Positions 52,506-61,692 of a DNA stretch of 64,000 nucleotides are shown here, piece after piece (the stretch's first letter is position 1; every line of letters begins with the position of its first letter). Location: the NCBI GenBank assembly GCA_004298435.1, contig SCSF01000133.1, positions 29,291 to 93,290 on the forward strand, given 5' to 3'. A program made the translations under genes and the position numbers. Below the pieces are notes generated by a model. The model had not been told where the DNA came from. It worked only from the letters and a program-made list of their open reading frames with translations, and ran no database searches. This DNA comes from Beijerinckiaceae bacterium (GTDB taxonomy: Bacteria; Pseudomonadota; Alphaproteobacteria; Rhizobiales; Beijerinckiaceae).

Positions 52506-54342
52506 TTTTCTTCACCATCATTTCGGCGCTGGGTTGATAGGCATCTTCGGCGTTGGAGCGCCTGGAGATTGTCTCGATTTGCGCAACGTGCTTCACGCCA
52601 CGCGGCAGCGGTTTGAAATCGAGCGGCAGGCGCACGCTGATGCAGGTGCCCTTGCCTGGCTCGCTTTCGACACGGATCGAGCCGCCATGCAGGCCGACAA
52701 GGCCGCGCACGACCGAGAGGCCGAGTCCCGTGCCTTCATAGGGCCGGTCATAGCGGACGCCGGCCTGAAAGAATGGGTCGCCGATATGCGCGAGATCACG
52801 CGCCGACATGCCAATGCCGGTGTCGGAGACGCTGAGAATCAGTGCGCCTTCCGCGCACATGGCCTTCATCGTCACGCGGCCATTGCGCGGCGTGAATTTG
52901 ACCGCATTGGAGAGGAGATTGATGAGGATCTGCTTGCAGGCGCGCTTGTCTCCTGTGACCTCGTCGAGCATTTTCGGATAGGCGCGAACGAGTTGCACGC
53001 CGCCAGTCTGCGCCTTCAATTTGACCATGTCGCAGCACAGATCGATCAGCGGAGCGACAGCGAAAGGCTCGGAGCAGAGGTCGAACGTGCCCGACTGGAT
53101 CTTCGACATATCGAGGATCGAGTTTACGACAGAGAGCAGATGCAGCCCGGATTGCTGAATGATGCTCGCATATTCGCGGCGCTTTTCAGGGTCTTGCGGC
53201 ACCAGTTGCACATTGGCGAGCATTTCCGCAAAGCCGATGATGGCATTGAGCGGCGTGCGCAATTCATGGCTGACGTTGGCGAGAAACTGATCTTTCCAGA
53301 GATTCGCTTCCTCGCTGGCGGTGCGCGCGGCCTTTAAGTCGTCTTCGTACTGCTTCGCCAAAGTGATGTCGTGCAGGATCGAAACCACGCGCCCGCGAAC
53401 CGCTTCGGTCCTGTCGCGCGCTTCACCATGACCGAACCGGCGCGCCCGCATCTCCACCCAGCGGAACATGGCTTCCGCGGCGTAGCCTGAGCTTCCGGCA
53501 GAAGGCGCGAGGGCGCGCAGCCGCAAGGAAACGATGATGCAGTCATCCGACATTGCCGCATCGGCGATCGCCTTGAGGAAGGCCGGCCGATCAGCGACGT
53601 GAATGCGTTCGAAGAGGCCGCGTCCGACGAGTTCGCGAGCCGGCATTCCGAACAGATCCTGGCAGTTGGGGCTGACGAATTCGACGGCGCCGTTCTGATC
53701 GTGATGCACCACGAGATCGCCGATGGCGTCATAGGCCGCGCGATAATGCTCCGCAGGCAAGGCATCCGACTGGCGCAACCGATCCTGAAACTCAACCATG
53801 CCATAAGCGAGCGCCGTCGCATAAACGATGGCGGCGAGGACGAACAAGGACGAATGTGCGCTCGCGAAGCCCGGTTCGATCCATCCGGCATGCGCAGCAA
53901 GAACGAGCCCGGCGGAGCCGAGCGCTGCGAACAGGCCGCCCGTGAGCACCATCCGGCGGCTCTGCGAGAAGACACCCTCGAAAGGCGCAAAAGCGAGGCA
54001 GATGACGGCTGTTTGCCATTGCCCTCCGACGGTCGCAATCGTCGCAGCGGCGGCGACGAAGCTTGCGACGCAGATGGCTTGCGACAAAACGAGATGGCCG
54101 GTGCGCGACACGAGCGCCACGGCCGCGACCGGCAGCAGAAACAGCAGAAACAGGAGCGCCTGCCATGCTGCTGGCGCGCCGTAAGCCGCCAGAAACGGCG
54201 GCATGAACGCCAGCACGACAAGCGAACTCGCGAGCCTGCGCAGAATGAAGATCTGATGGCGCAGGCGCTCGCCCGGGCGGCCGGTAATGTCCGGATGAAG
54301 GAAGGAGGTGATGCGCCTCTCGAAATCCAACGCGAAACTCAA
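52498..54342 (-). CDS. DivJ/PleC-like sensor histidine kinase
   Basis: 614 residues. About five or six N-terminal transmembrane helices (35-190), a PAS domain ('YDAIGDLVVHHDQNGAVEFV' and 'SPNCQDLFGMPARELVGRGL'), HisKA with 'FLANVSHELRTPLNAIIGFA' (phospho-His), and HATPase with 'QILINLLSNAVKFTPRNG', 'LSVSDTGIGMSARDL' and 'YEGTGLGLSVVRGLVGLHGG'. The H-box and domain order are those of alphaproteobacterial cell-cycle kinases such as DivJ. No response regulator is adjacent. DivJ identity is a suggestion, not proven. Confidence 0.9.
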   Translation of the reverse strand: MSFALDFERRITSFLHPDITGRPGERLRHQIFILRRLASSLVVLAFMPPFLAAYGAPAAWQALLFLLFLLPVAAVALVSRTGHLVLSQAICVASFVAAAATIATVGGQWQTAVICLAFAPFEGVFSQSRRMVLTGGLFAALGSAGLVLAAHAGWIEPGFASAHSSLFVLAAIVYATALAYGMVEFQDRLRQSDALPAEHYRAAYDAIGDLVVHHDQNGAVEFVSPNCQDLFGMPARELVGRGLFERIHVADRPAFLKAIADAAMSDDCIIVSLRLRALAPSAGSSGYAAEAMFRWVEMRARRFGHGEARDRTEAVRGRVVSILHDITLAKQYEDDLKAARTASEEANLWKDQFLANVSHELRTPLNAIIGFAEMLANVQLVPQDPEKRREYASIIQQSGLHLLSVVNSILDMSKIQSGTFDLCSEPFAVAPLIDLCCDMVKLKAQTGGVQLVRAYPKMLDEVTGDKRACKQILINLLSNAVKFTPRNGRVTMKAMCAEGALILSVSDTGIGMSARDLAHIGDPFFQAGVRYDRPYEGTGLGLSVVRGLVGLHGGSIRVESEPGKGTCISVRLPLDFKPLPRGVKHVAQIETISRRSNAEDAYQPSAEMMVKKIA

Positions 54343-54714
54343 ACCTCGAACTCCACATCACGCCCAAATCACCGGCGTGTTCCGGCAATAAAACCGCAAA
54401 TGCTGATGCCTTCAGCATTGCCGTTGCGGCGATGTCTCAACAGACTCGCCACTTGTCATGCCGGCAGAATCGCAGGCGCGTATTAAGTGAACCCTAAGCC
54501 TGCGGCTCAAAACGCCCGTGAAACCGCCTTACACAGGAGATCGATCGCCCTGCGATGCCGAAAATTCCTGCTATGGTTTAGAACCTCTTGCGAAACGGCA
54601 AGGTTAGCGAAGAGTAAAGTCAACCTCTCGGATTTGCCTGCGGAATATGGGACGAATCTTATTGGGCTCATGCCATCTTTGCTCCGTCGTTATGATCGAG
54701 CGGGCAGTAGGCCG
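54343..54714. other. divergent promoter region, kinase / DUF5330-like
   Basis: 372 bp between divergent genes. It contains TTAA-GTGAACC-CTAA near 54485, one mismatch from the CtrA pattern TTAA-N7-TTAA. No other feature seen. The track's upstream extension of the next ORF (from 54487) has no family support. Confidence 0.45.
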
Positions 54715-55194
54715 ATGTTTTTTCTTATCCGGTGCGCTTTTTGGCTGGCGGTGGTTTTCAACGCCATCTTCACAACGGATCAGGGTCCGGTGGCACCGTC
54801 GCGCCAGCCGGCAATTATGCACCAGGCTCAACTGACCCCGTCGGAGCAGCCTGTTATGCAGGCTACGGCCGAGAGAGGGAAAGTTGCCTCGCATTCCTGG
54901 CTGGACGCCATTTTAGACCACTGGCGCAGCAAAGCTGCGAGCACCTGCGCCATGAAGCCGGAGGATTGCGCCGGAATTGCTGCGCGGCTCGCCGATTTTG
55001 CCCGGCAACACCCCTTCGACCCGCAGGCCAGTTCGTCGAACTGGGCTGAAGCTGTGCCGTCAGCACCGGAAGGCTCGACTACCTCAAAAGCGTCGACACC
55101 CAGGGCCGATGTGCCCCTGCCGCCAGCAAGGCCACGCCATTTGATGAAGTCAGCGCACGCGCACCTCGCAGGCGAACACTTCAGCCGAAGCTGA
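54715..55194 (+). CDS. DUF5330-like membrane-anchored protein
   Basis: 159 residues from ATG 54715: 'MFFLIRCAFWLAVVFNAIFT', an N-terminal membrane anchor typical of short Rhizobiales DUF5330 proteins, followed by a soluble part with two Cys (STCAMKPEDCAGIAARLADF) and a Pro-rich tail 'ADVPLPPARPRH'. Function unknown. The segment 'VPLPPARP' is a common terminal motif in this family. Confidence 0.72.
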   Translation: MFFLIRCAFWLAVVFNAIFTTDQGPVAPSRQPAIMHQAQLTPSEQPVMQATAERGKVASHSWLDAILDHWRSKAASTCAMKPEDCAGIAARLADFARQHPFDPQASSSNWAEAVPSAPEGSTTSKASTPRADVPLPPARPRHLMKSAHAHLAGEHFSRS

Positions 55195-55328
55195 AGCCAC
55201 GTTTAAGTAAAAAGCCGTTTCACTCCAGAAGGCACGCGGGAAATGCCGGTTCAGGGTTGGCATACCCTGCGCCGTGCGTCATATATGATTCATGTATAAG
55301 GACTTTTTTTCTGGCGGTTTGCGGCACC

Positions 55329-55757
55329 ATGAACCTTGAGGACATCGTCGAAGACTTCAATCTGCTGGACGATTGGGAAGATCGCTACCGCTATCTGATT
55401 GAACTCGGCCGTACCTTGGAGCCGCTCGAAGAGGCGGCCCATAATGACCGGAACAAGGTGCTTGGCTGCGTAAGTCAGGTTTGGCTCGTCACCGCAGTTG
55501 AAGCTCGGGCGGGCGAGCCCGTGCTCAGCTTCCGCGGCGACAGCGACGCTCATATCGTCCGCGGCCTCGTTGCGCTGGTTCTGGCGATGTATTCGGGCAA
55601 GCGGGCTTCGGAAATTCTGGCGACCGATGCGCAGCCTCTGTTCAAAGAGCTTGGACTCTCCGCGCATTTGACGCCGCAACGCAGCAATGGCGTGCGCTCA
55701 ATGGTGGAGCGGATCAAAAGCGATGCGCGGCGCGCGGCGGAAACCGCTACCGTTTGA
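55329..55757 (+). CDS. sufE: SufE-type sulfur acceptor
   Basis: 142 residues from ATG 55329: 'MNLEDIVEDFNLLDDWEDRY' and 'LIELGRTLEPLEE'. The sulfur-accepting Cys lies in 'NKVLGCVSQVWLV', and 'FRGDSDAHIVRGLVALVLAM' is conserved. SufE takes persulfide from SufS for Fe-S cluster assembly; the suf operon is not in the window. Convergent with mucR. Confidence 0.95.
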   Translation: MNLEDIVEDFNLLDDWEDRYRYLIELGRTLEPLEEAAHNDRNKVLGCVSQVWLVTAVEARAGEPVLSFRGDSDAHIVRGLVALVLAMYSGKRASEILATDAQPLFKELGLSAHLTPQRSNGVRSMVERIKSDARRAAETATV

Positions 55758-55799
55758 AGTGTAGAAAGGCTTCTGATTCCCTCAGGAAATGCACCAGAT

Positions 55800-55933
55800 C
55801 CCTCACCCTGAGGTGCGGAGCAAAGCGGAGCCTCGAAGGGCGAGGGATCGCTGTTTTGCCCTTCACAAAAAAGCCCCTCATGCTGAGGAGCCGCCAGAGG
55901 CGGCGTCTCGAAGCACGGAGGGGCTCTTTTTCC
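55800..55933. terminator. repeat-derived terminator between sufE and mucR
   Basis: Unit 1 (55800-55848, CCCTCACCCTGAGGTGCGGAG ... CGAAGGGCGAGGG) is the inverse of 15841-15890. Unit 2 (55867-55933) forms AAAAAAGCCCCTC ... GAGGGGCTCTTTTT around a GCCGCCAGAGGCGGC hairpin, a strong bidirectional terminator between convergent genes, like the glyS-xseB gap. Confidence 0.85.
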
Positions 55934-55950
55934 GCTCTATAGCGGCTTTA

Positions 55951-56376
55951 TTAGCGCTTCGCGCCCGTGCGCCGGCGCTGCTGGCCGAGGCCCATCTGCT
56001 TGGCGAGATTGGACCGGGCCTTGGCGTAATTCGGCGCCACCATCGGATAATCCGGCGGCAGATTCCATTTCTCGCGATATTCGTCGGGCGACATATTGTA
56101 TTGCGTCCGCAGATGCCGCTTCAGCGATTTGAACTTTCTGCCGTCTTCGAGGCAGACGATGTGCTCGTTGGTGATCGACTTCTTCGGTGAAACGGCGGGC
56201 TTCGGCGTCTCCGGCACGGCGATGACCTGTCCTGAGGTCACGCGCAGAAGCGCCGAATGGACCTCATTGATCAGCGCGGGCAGATCGCTCGCGGGGACTG
56301 AATTGTTGCTGACATAGGCCGAGACGATATCGGCTGCCAATTCGATGTAATTATTAGAACCCATTGTGTCACTCAT
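55951..56376 (-). CDS. mucR: MucR/Ros-family transcriptional regulator
   Basis: 141 residues from ATG 56376 ([20 protein letters not shown]). The Ros/MucR domain reads '[20 protein letters not shown]' followed by '[20 protein letters not shown]' and '[20 protein letters not shown]'. It is an H-NS-like global repressor of exopolysaccharide, motility and cell-cycle genes in this order. The expected zinc ligands are partly altered, as in other MucR proteins. The track's extension to 56481 is unsupported. Confidence 0.94.
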   Translation of the reverse strand: MSDTMGSNNYIELAADIVSAYVSNNSVPASDLPALINEVHSALLRVTSGQVIAVPETPKPAVSPKKSITNEHIVCLEDGRKFKSLKRHLRTQYNMSPDEYREKWNLPPDYPMVAPNYAKARSNLAKQMGLGQQRRRTGAKR

Positions 56377-56776
56377 GGCATCCCTGCGTCGCGCATTACT
56401 GCAATCGGCGTTGCGACACCAAGCAACAGCTCTGCCGGCCCAGTCCTCTGACTGGTGCCTGCAAAATGTCCTCCCGGACATCTCGGCCGACGCTTTCGCT
56501 CGCCCCCGCTTTTTGTTGTATCCTCACCAAGACGTTCCGTTCAACATGACCTTTAGTGCAGTTGTATGCGAGTCATCTTGGAGAACGCGCTATTCCTAAG
56601 TCGAAATCAAGCAGTCCGCAAGTAGCAATCAGCAATTAAACTGAGATACCAGACAGAATTCATCCGCATTCTTTGGGTCGCTTTTCCGGTCGCGGGGTAG
56701 GGGAGCTGAGCGGTCTTCGGGCTTGTGCGCCATCGGCGGCGGGTCATAGAAAGGCCCCGCGAGATTTGAAAGAAGG
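56377..56776. other. divergent intergenic region, mucR / oligopeptidase B
   Basis: 400 bp with no supported gene; ORFs 56364..56549 and 56366..56599 are overlapping frames without features. MucR often represses itself through T-rich sites; an AT-rich stretch at 56615-56655 could serve, but this is not demonstrable here. Confidence 0.45.
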
Positions 56777-58912
56777 ATGTCGATGTCGCGAGACAATCAA
56801 GGCAAACCCGCCGCCCCGCTGCCGCCCGCCGTGGAAAAAAGAAGGCAGGCGCGGCAGCTCCACGGCGCTGTAATCGAAGACGATTATGCCTGGCTGAAGG
56901 CCGGCAACTGGCAGAAAGTTCTGCGCGATCCTGCCGTTTTGCCGCGCGAGATCAGGGCGGTGCTCGACGCGGAAAACGCCTACGCAGATCGCATGCTGGC
57001 GCCCTTCGCCGATCTTCGCAAAACGCTCGTAGCGGAACTGCGAAGCCGCATCAGGGAAGACGATCGCGATGTCCCGGTCACAGATAGCCCTTATCTTTAC
57101 TATCATCGTTATCGCGAGGGCGGGGAGCATCCGGTTTTCTGTCGCGCGCTGTTAAACGGGGGCGACGAAGAGGTGCTTCTCGATGGCGACGCCGAGGGCA
57201 AGGGAAAAGCCTTTTTCGACATTGGGGACGCGCAGGCCTCGCCTGACCACGCGATGCTCGCCTGGAGCTTCGATGACAAAGGCTCCGAACTCTATCGCGT
57301 GAGGCTGCGCGATGCCGGGACAGGCGGGAACGCCGCCGCCGATCGGGCGGAGACGGTTGAGGACACGGATGGCAGCTTTGTCTGGAACTCCGATTCAGAC
57401 GGCTTCTATTATGTGCGTATCGACGCCAATCATCGCAGCGCGCAAGTCTTCCGGCATCGTCTGGGCAGCAATCCGCCGCAGGATGAACTGGTAGTCGAGG
57501 AGCGCGACCCCGCATGGTTCGTGCATTTGCACGAAAGCTCGTCGCGCACGCATGCGGTTGTCACGATTGAAGATCACGTCGCTTCGGAATGCTATTTGAT
57601 CGACCTCGCCGACCCGATGGCGAAGCCGCGTCTCGTCGCGCCGAGGATGGGGGATCAGCGCTACACGGTTGAACCCGGCGAGAACAGCCTGTTCATCCGC
57701 ACCAATGCCGACGCGGCGGAAGACTTCAAAATCGTGCGGGCGCCGCTTGCCGATCCCGGACGCGGCCAATGGATCGATGTCGTGCCGCATAAGCTGGGCC
57801 GCATGATCACCGCAATGAAGGTGTTCCGAGATTATCTCGTCTGGCTTGAGCGCGAGAACGGCTTGCCGCGAATCGTTTGCCGCAATCTTGCAAGCGGCGA
57901 AGAGCATGCGGCGAGCTTTGCCGAGGAATCCTTTCACCTGCGTTTCAAGGACAATCTCGGCTATGCGAGCAACACCCTGCGCTTTGTCTATTCATCGATG
58001 ACGACACCCGAGGAGACTTACGATTATGATCTTGCGACGCGCCAGCGCGTGCTGCGCAAACGCGAGGAGATCCCTTCGGGCCATGATCCGGCGGCTTATG
58101 TGACGCGCCGGCTGCTGGCCGAAGCGCTGGATGGAGAGCTTGTGCCGATCTCGATCCTTTACCGGAAGGATATGGTGCGCGACGGCAATGCGCCGCTGCT
58201 TCTTTATGGATACGGAGCCTATGGCTCCTCCATGCCGGCGAGCTTCGACGCCAACCGGTTCTCGCTTGTCGATCGCGGTTTCGTCTATGCGATCGTCCAT
58301 ATCCGCGGCGGCACGGAAAAAGGCTGGCGCTGGTATCTTGATGGCAAGCTTGCCAACAAGCCCAATACGTTTTTCGATTTTATAGCAGCGGCACGCCACC
58401 TCATCGCGGAGCGTTACACCAGGGGAGGGCGAATCGTAGCGCGCGGCGGCAGCGCCGGCGGCATGCTGATGGGCGCTATCGCCAATCTCGCGCCGGAACT
58501 TTTCGCCGGAATCATCGCCGACGTTCCGTTTGTCGATGTGCTGAATACGATGCTCGACGCCGATCTGCCGCTGACGCCGCCGGAATGGCTCGAATGGGGC
58601 AATCCGATCGCGGACCCTGAAGCTTTCGCGACGATCCGCGCTTATTCGCCTTACGACAATGTCGCAGCACAGTCCTATCCGCCGATCCTGGCGCTCGGCG
58701 GGCTCACCGATCCGCGCGTGACCTATTGGGAGCCGGCGAAATGGGTTGCGCGATTGCGCGCGACGATGACGGGCGGCGGCCCGATTCTGCTCAAGACGAA
58801 TATGGGCGCGGGCCACGGCGGCGCGCCGGGACGATTCGAGGAGCTCGCCGAAATCGCCCTGCAATATGCGTTCGCCCTCGCATGCGTCGAAGGCGGATTC
58901 GGGCGCGACTGA
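56777..58912 (+). CDS. ptrB: S9 family oligopeptidase B
   Basis: Serine peptidase cleaving small peptides after basic residues. 711 residues: N-terminal beta-propeller (about 10-430; 'DDYAWLKAGNWQKVLRDP', 'LAWSFDDKGSELYRVRLRDA') and a C-terminal alpha/beta hydrolase with 'LLYGYGAYGSSMPASFDANR', 'VYAIVHIRGGTEKGWRWYLD', the nucleophile 'ARGGSAGGMLMGAIANL' and 'TNMGAGHGGAPGRFE' holding the catalytic His. Start ATG 56777. No signal peptide, so cytoplasmic. Confidence 0.93.
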   Translation: MSMSRDNQGKPAAPLPPAVEKRRQARQLHGAVIEDDYAWLKAGNWQKVLRDPAVLPREIRAVLDAENAYADRMLAPFADLRKTLVAELRSRIREDDRDVPVTDSPYLYYHRYREGGEHPVFCRALLNGGDEEVLLDGDAEGKGKAFFDIGDAQASPDHAMLAWSFDDKGSELYRVRLRDAGTGGNAAADRAETVEDTDGSFVWNSDSDGFYYVRIDANHRSAQVFRHRLGSNPPQDELVVEERDPAWFVHLHESSSRTHAVVTIEDHVASECYLIDLADPMAKPRLVAPRMGDQRYTVEPGENSLFIRTNADAAEDFKIVRAPLADPGRGQWIDVVPHKLGRMITAMKVFRDYLVWLERENGLPRIVCRNLASGEEHAASFAEESFHLRFKDNLGYASNTLRFVYSSMTTPEETYDYDLATRQRVLRKREEIPSGHDPAAYVTRRLLAEALDGELVPISILYRKDMVRDGNAPLLLYGYGAYGSSMPASFDANRFSLVDRGFVYAIVHIRGGTEKGWRWYLDGKLANKPNTFFDFIAAARHLIAERYTRGGRIVARGGSAGGMLMGAIANLAPELFAGIIADVPFVDVLNTMLDADLPLTPPEWLEWGNPIADPEAFATIRAYSPYDNVAAQSYPPILALGGLTDPRVTYWEPAKWVARLRATMTGGGPILLKTNMGAGHGGAPGRFEELAEIALQYAFALACVEGGFGRD

Positions 58913-58926
58913 ACAATAGCAAAAAC

Positions 58927-58956
58927 AAAAGGCCGGGACTTTTGTCCCAGCCTTTG
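58927..58956. terminator. bidirectional terminator after oligopeptidase B
   Basis: AAAGGCCGGGAC-TTTT-GTCCCAGCCTTT, a 12-bp stem with one mismatch between convergent genes. Immediately after it, 58958-58981 (GCGCGTTTTCGAGCGAAGTGGC) is a half copy of the dispersed module A. Confidence 0.8.
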
Positions 58957-58981
58957 AGGCGCGTTTTCGAGCGAAGTGGCT

Positions 58982-59341
58982 TTACCGATAGTAGGGATAG
59001 TATCGATAGGAAGGATAGCGCGGCGCTTCGGCGAAAGGCGGATCGTTTTCCGCGTTCATCAGCCATTGCAGCGTGTTGGCCGGAAGCCGGTCTTCCGGCG
59101 GAACATCGAAGATGGAGGCCGGCATCGGCGGATAATAATAAGTGTAGGGCGGCGGCACGGGCGCACCATATTCGCCGTAGTGGCGGACGTGGTGATAGTG
59201 ATGATGGTAATGGTGGTGATAAATATGATGATGGTGGTGGTAATAATGATGATGATGATGATGCGCGGCGTGAGCCTCGGCGCCCGGCGCTGAAGCGACC
59301 AGCGCGAAACTGAGCACGAAGGCCGAGACAATCGTTTTCAT
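58982..59341 (-). CDS. secreted His/Tyr-rich protein
   Basis: 119 residues. Signal peptide 'IVSAFVLSFALVASAPGAEA' is followed by a His/Tyr tract (HAAHHHHHHYYHHHHHIYHH and onward, about 21 His within 33 residues), then a Pro/Tyr-rich region (PVPPPYTYYYPPMPASIFDV) and 'LPANTLQWLMNAENDPPF'. Composition suggests exported metal binding; the C-terminal part is not low complexity and may be a distinct small domain. Not the same sequence as the His/Trp-rich protein at 12117. Confidence 0.78.
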   Translation of the reverse strand: MKTIVSAFVLSFALVASAPGAEAHAAHHHHHHYYHHHHHIYHHHYHHHYHHVRHYGEYGAPVPPPYTYYYPPMPASIFDVPPEDRLPANTLQWLMNAENDPPFAEAPRYPSYRYYPYYR

Positions 59342-59595
59342 TGCAATCTCCTGGTCGTTCGGCGCCGGCGTCTGAGGCTATAAATAGCTCAATTCGGCAG
59401 GCGGGACGAATGTTCCGGCGAAACGGCGAACGCTTTATATGTTTGCAAGCGTCTTCATGCGCACGCCGCGTGGCGGTTAAATGCGTCCAGCTTCGAAAAT
59501 CTTATCGTAATTCGTCTCAGCGGCGGAAACAAACTGCGGGCATGGTTGATGCTGTCGCCCGCAGCGCAGCGACGTGAGGTTATGGCAAGCGCGCG

Positions 59596-60714
59596 TTATT
59601 GCGGCGTTCCCTGGCTCTCGAAATAGGCTCGCAGCTCCGCCATCGAACTGAAGTGAGCAACACCATGTTCCGAATGCGCTTCGATCGAGCCATCGGCGTA
59701 CATGATGTAGTTCGTTCCATCCGCATCATAGCGTCCGATGACCGACGGTTTTTCCTTGAACGGAAATTCGGAGGCGAGCTCGTGCGCCATTGGAGGCGGA
59801 GGCTCGACAGCGAACTCATGATGTGAGGTTTCCTCGGCGGGCGAGGCAGCGGCTGGCTCCGTTGCTTCCGGTTTCGCGGCTTCCCGCTGCGCGGCTTCGT
59901 GATGTGCGGTCTGGGTTTCTGCGACCTCCGGAGCCGCGGTCTGTGCGATCGCGGCATCGAATTCCGCGAAGGCATGGTCGAGCCAATCGCCATGCTCGGC
60001 GACAGGTTCGCTTTCGCGCTGCTCCGCCGGTTCTGGAACAGGTGTGACCGGATGAAGCGGCGGCGGTTGGGTCGTCACGGGAGATTCTGCAACCTCCGGC
60101 TCTTTCGGTTCGAGCGCGCGCTCGCCCGACGGTTTCGCCTCGGTCTCGCGGGCGAGGCGCCGCCAAAGATCCTTTACGGAAGGCCTGGCCCGTTCCACCG
60201 GGGGTGGCGGCGCGATGCCCATAGACGCAGCGGCTGCCGGAGTGCGGAGCATTTCGCTTGTCTCGGCAACAAGGAGACCCTCCTGCTTTTCGCTGGCAAC
60301 AGGCTCTGCCGGTGCTTCTGCGGCAACCACGGATTCCGCCTCAGGTGCGGCTTTTTCAGCCGTCTTGTCTGCGCGGGCAGGGAAAGTATGCGGCGGCCAG
60401 GATACCGCAGCAGCAGGCATCGGCAGATCCGCTGCGGGTACACGCGCTGAAGTCTCCTGAAAGGTCTGGCGGACAGAAGCGCCAGACCCGATGCTCAAAG
60501 TCGCTGCGCTCATCTGAAGCAGGGCGCTGATGTGCTCAAGCGTCTTGATAACCCAGGCGACACCGATGAGGAGAAGGCCGCCAACGAGCGCTGTCGTGCC
60601 GGCGATAACGCTCGACCAGCCACGCTCGATCTCGATAATGCCAGAACCGAAGTAAACCGAATAAGCGCCGATGAACAGCAAAAGCAGACCGAGGGCGAAG
60701 AGAACATATTTCAT
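59596..60714 (-). CDS. membrane protein with long Ala/Pro/Glu-rich linker
   Basis: 372 residues. Two N-terminal transmembrane helices ('YVLFALGLLLLFIGAYSVYF' and 'VIAGTTALVGGLLLIGVAWV') are followed by about 230 residues of Ala/Pro/Glu-rich disordered sequence and a conserved C-terminal end 'PSVIGRYDADGTNYIMYADG' then 'SIEAHSEHGVAHFSSMAELR'. That terminal motif recurs in Rhizobiales proteins of unknown function. It may present a small cytoplasmic domain at a distance from the membrane. Confidence 0.78.
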   Translation of the reverse strand: MKYVLFALGLLLLFIGAYSVYFGSGIIEIERGWSSVIAGTTALVGGLLLIGVAWVIKTLEHISALLQMSAATLSIGSGASVRQTFQETSARVPAADLPMPAAAVSWPPHTFPARADKTAEKAAPEAESVVAAEAPAEPVASEKQEGLLVAETSEMLRTPAAAASMGIAPPPPVERARPSVKDLWRRLARETEAKPSGERALEPKEPEVAESPVTTQPPPLHPVTPVPEPAEQRESEPVAEHGDWLDHAFAEFDAAIAQTAAPEVAETQTAHHEAAQREAAKPEATEPAAASPAEETSHHEFAVEPPPPMAHELASEFPFKEKPSVIGRYDADGTNYIMYADGSIEAHSEHGVAHFSSMAELRAYFESQGTPQ

Positions 60715-61071
60715 CGTCGTTGAGTCCTACTCTTGGATACGTCTTGAATTTGGTCCTGTGCTCTGGCTTTCGCTAAGCTTGTTGGTTGATGATGATCCAG
60801 ACAGGACAAAACAAATTCTTTCTCACAATCCGTTGCAATACTTTGGGGCAGGATGCAACCTAAACCGGTATCCGCTTTCCCGCCCCTTGGCTCTCAGGCT
60901 CGCGGCATCGCACGAGCCGGGTCGCAGTCCATGACAAGATGTTCCCCTTATGAGCATGGTTGCCTGGAGCGTCTCGCGCGTTAGATTAGCGGATCATCCC
61001 GCTCATGCTATACGAGCTGCGGCAGCTTGATCTCAGCCGGCTCGCCGAGCACTCATCCGAGGAGGTCTCAA
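60715..61071. other. divergent intergenic region, membrane protein / sodB
   Basis: 357 bp with no supported gene. It carries the sodB leader, including 'GAGGAGGTCTCAA' as RBS. I found no clear Fur box or other operator by eye. Confidence 0.5.
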
Positions 61072-61680
61072 ATGAAACTCGTACTTCCCGATCTTCCGTT
61101 CGCCTATGATGCGCTTCAACCTTATTTTTCGAGTGAAACATTCGAATATCACCACGACAAGCATCACAAGGCTTATGTCGATAACGCCAATAAGCTTCTC
61201 GAAGGCAATAGTTTGGCGAGCAAACCGCTCGAAACCATAGTCAAGGAGTCTTATGGCAATAACACGGCCCTCTTCAACAACGCCGCACAGCATTATAATC
61301 ACTGCGAATATTGGCGCTCACTGAAGGCGAAGGGCGGCGGTTCCATTCCCGGCTCGCTGGAGAAGGCTCTCATTGATTCTTTCGGTTCCGTGGCCAAGGC
61401 CAAGGAAGATCTTATCAAGGCCGGCGTCGGACAGTTCGGCTCAGGCTGGGCCTGGCTTGCCTTGAAGGGTGGCAAGGTCGTGGTGATGGCCACCAGCAAT
61501 GCCGAGAATCCGCTGGTTCACGGAGCTTCGCCAATTCTGACTGTCGATCTGTGGGAGCACACCTATTACATCGACTACAGGAACCGGCGTAAGGACTACC
61601 TTGAGGCTTATCTCGATCACATGGTGAACTGGGAATATGCGGCGGAGCGCTGCCTCGCTGCGATGAAGCAGGCCGCGTAG
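61072..61680 (+). CDS. sodB: iron-type superoxide dismutase
   Basis: 202 residues from ATG 61072 (MKLVLPDLPFAYDALQPYFS). Metal ligands: His in 'FEYHHDKHHKAYVDNANKLL', His in 'AAQHYNHCEYW', and Asp/His in 'LTVDLWEHTYYIDY'. 'GSGWAWLALKGGKV' is conserved. Iron rather than manganese is favoured by overall FeSOD resemblance but is not certain by eye. The track start at 61027 is unsupported; GAGGAGG precedes the chosen ATG. Confidence 0.95.
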   Translation: MKLVLPDLPFAYDALQPYFSSETFEYHHDKHHKAYVDNANKLLEGNSLASKPLETIVKESYGNNTALFNNAAQHYNHCEYWRSLKAKGGGSIPGSLEKALIDSFGSVAKAKEDLIKAGVGQFGSGWAWLALKGGKVVVMATSNAENPLVHGASPILTVDLWEHTYYIDYRNRRKDYLEAYLDHMVNWEYAAERCLAAMKQAA

Positions 61681-61692
61681 ATTCTAAGATGA

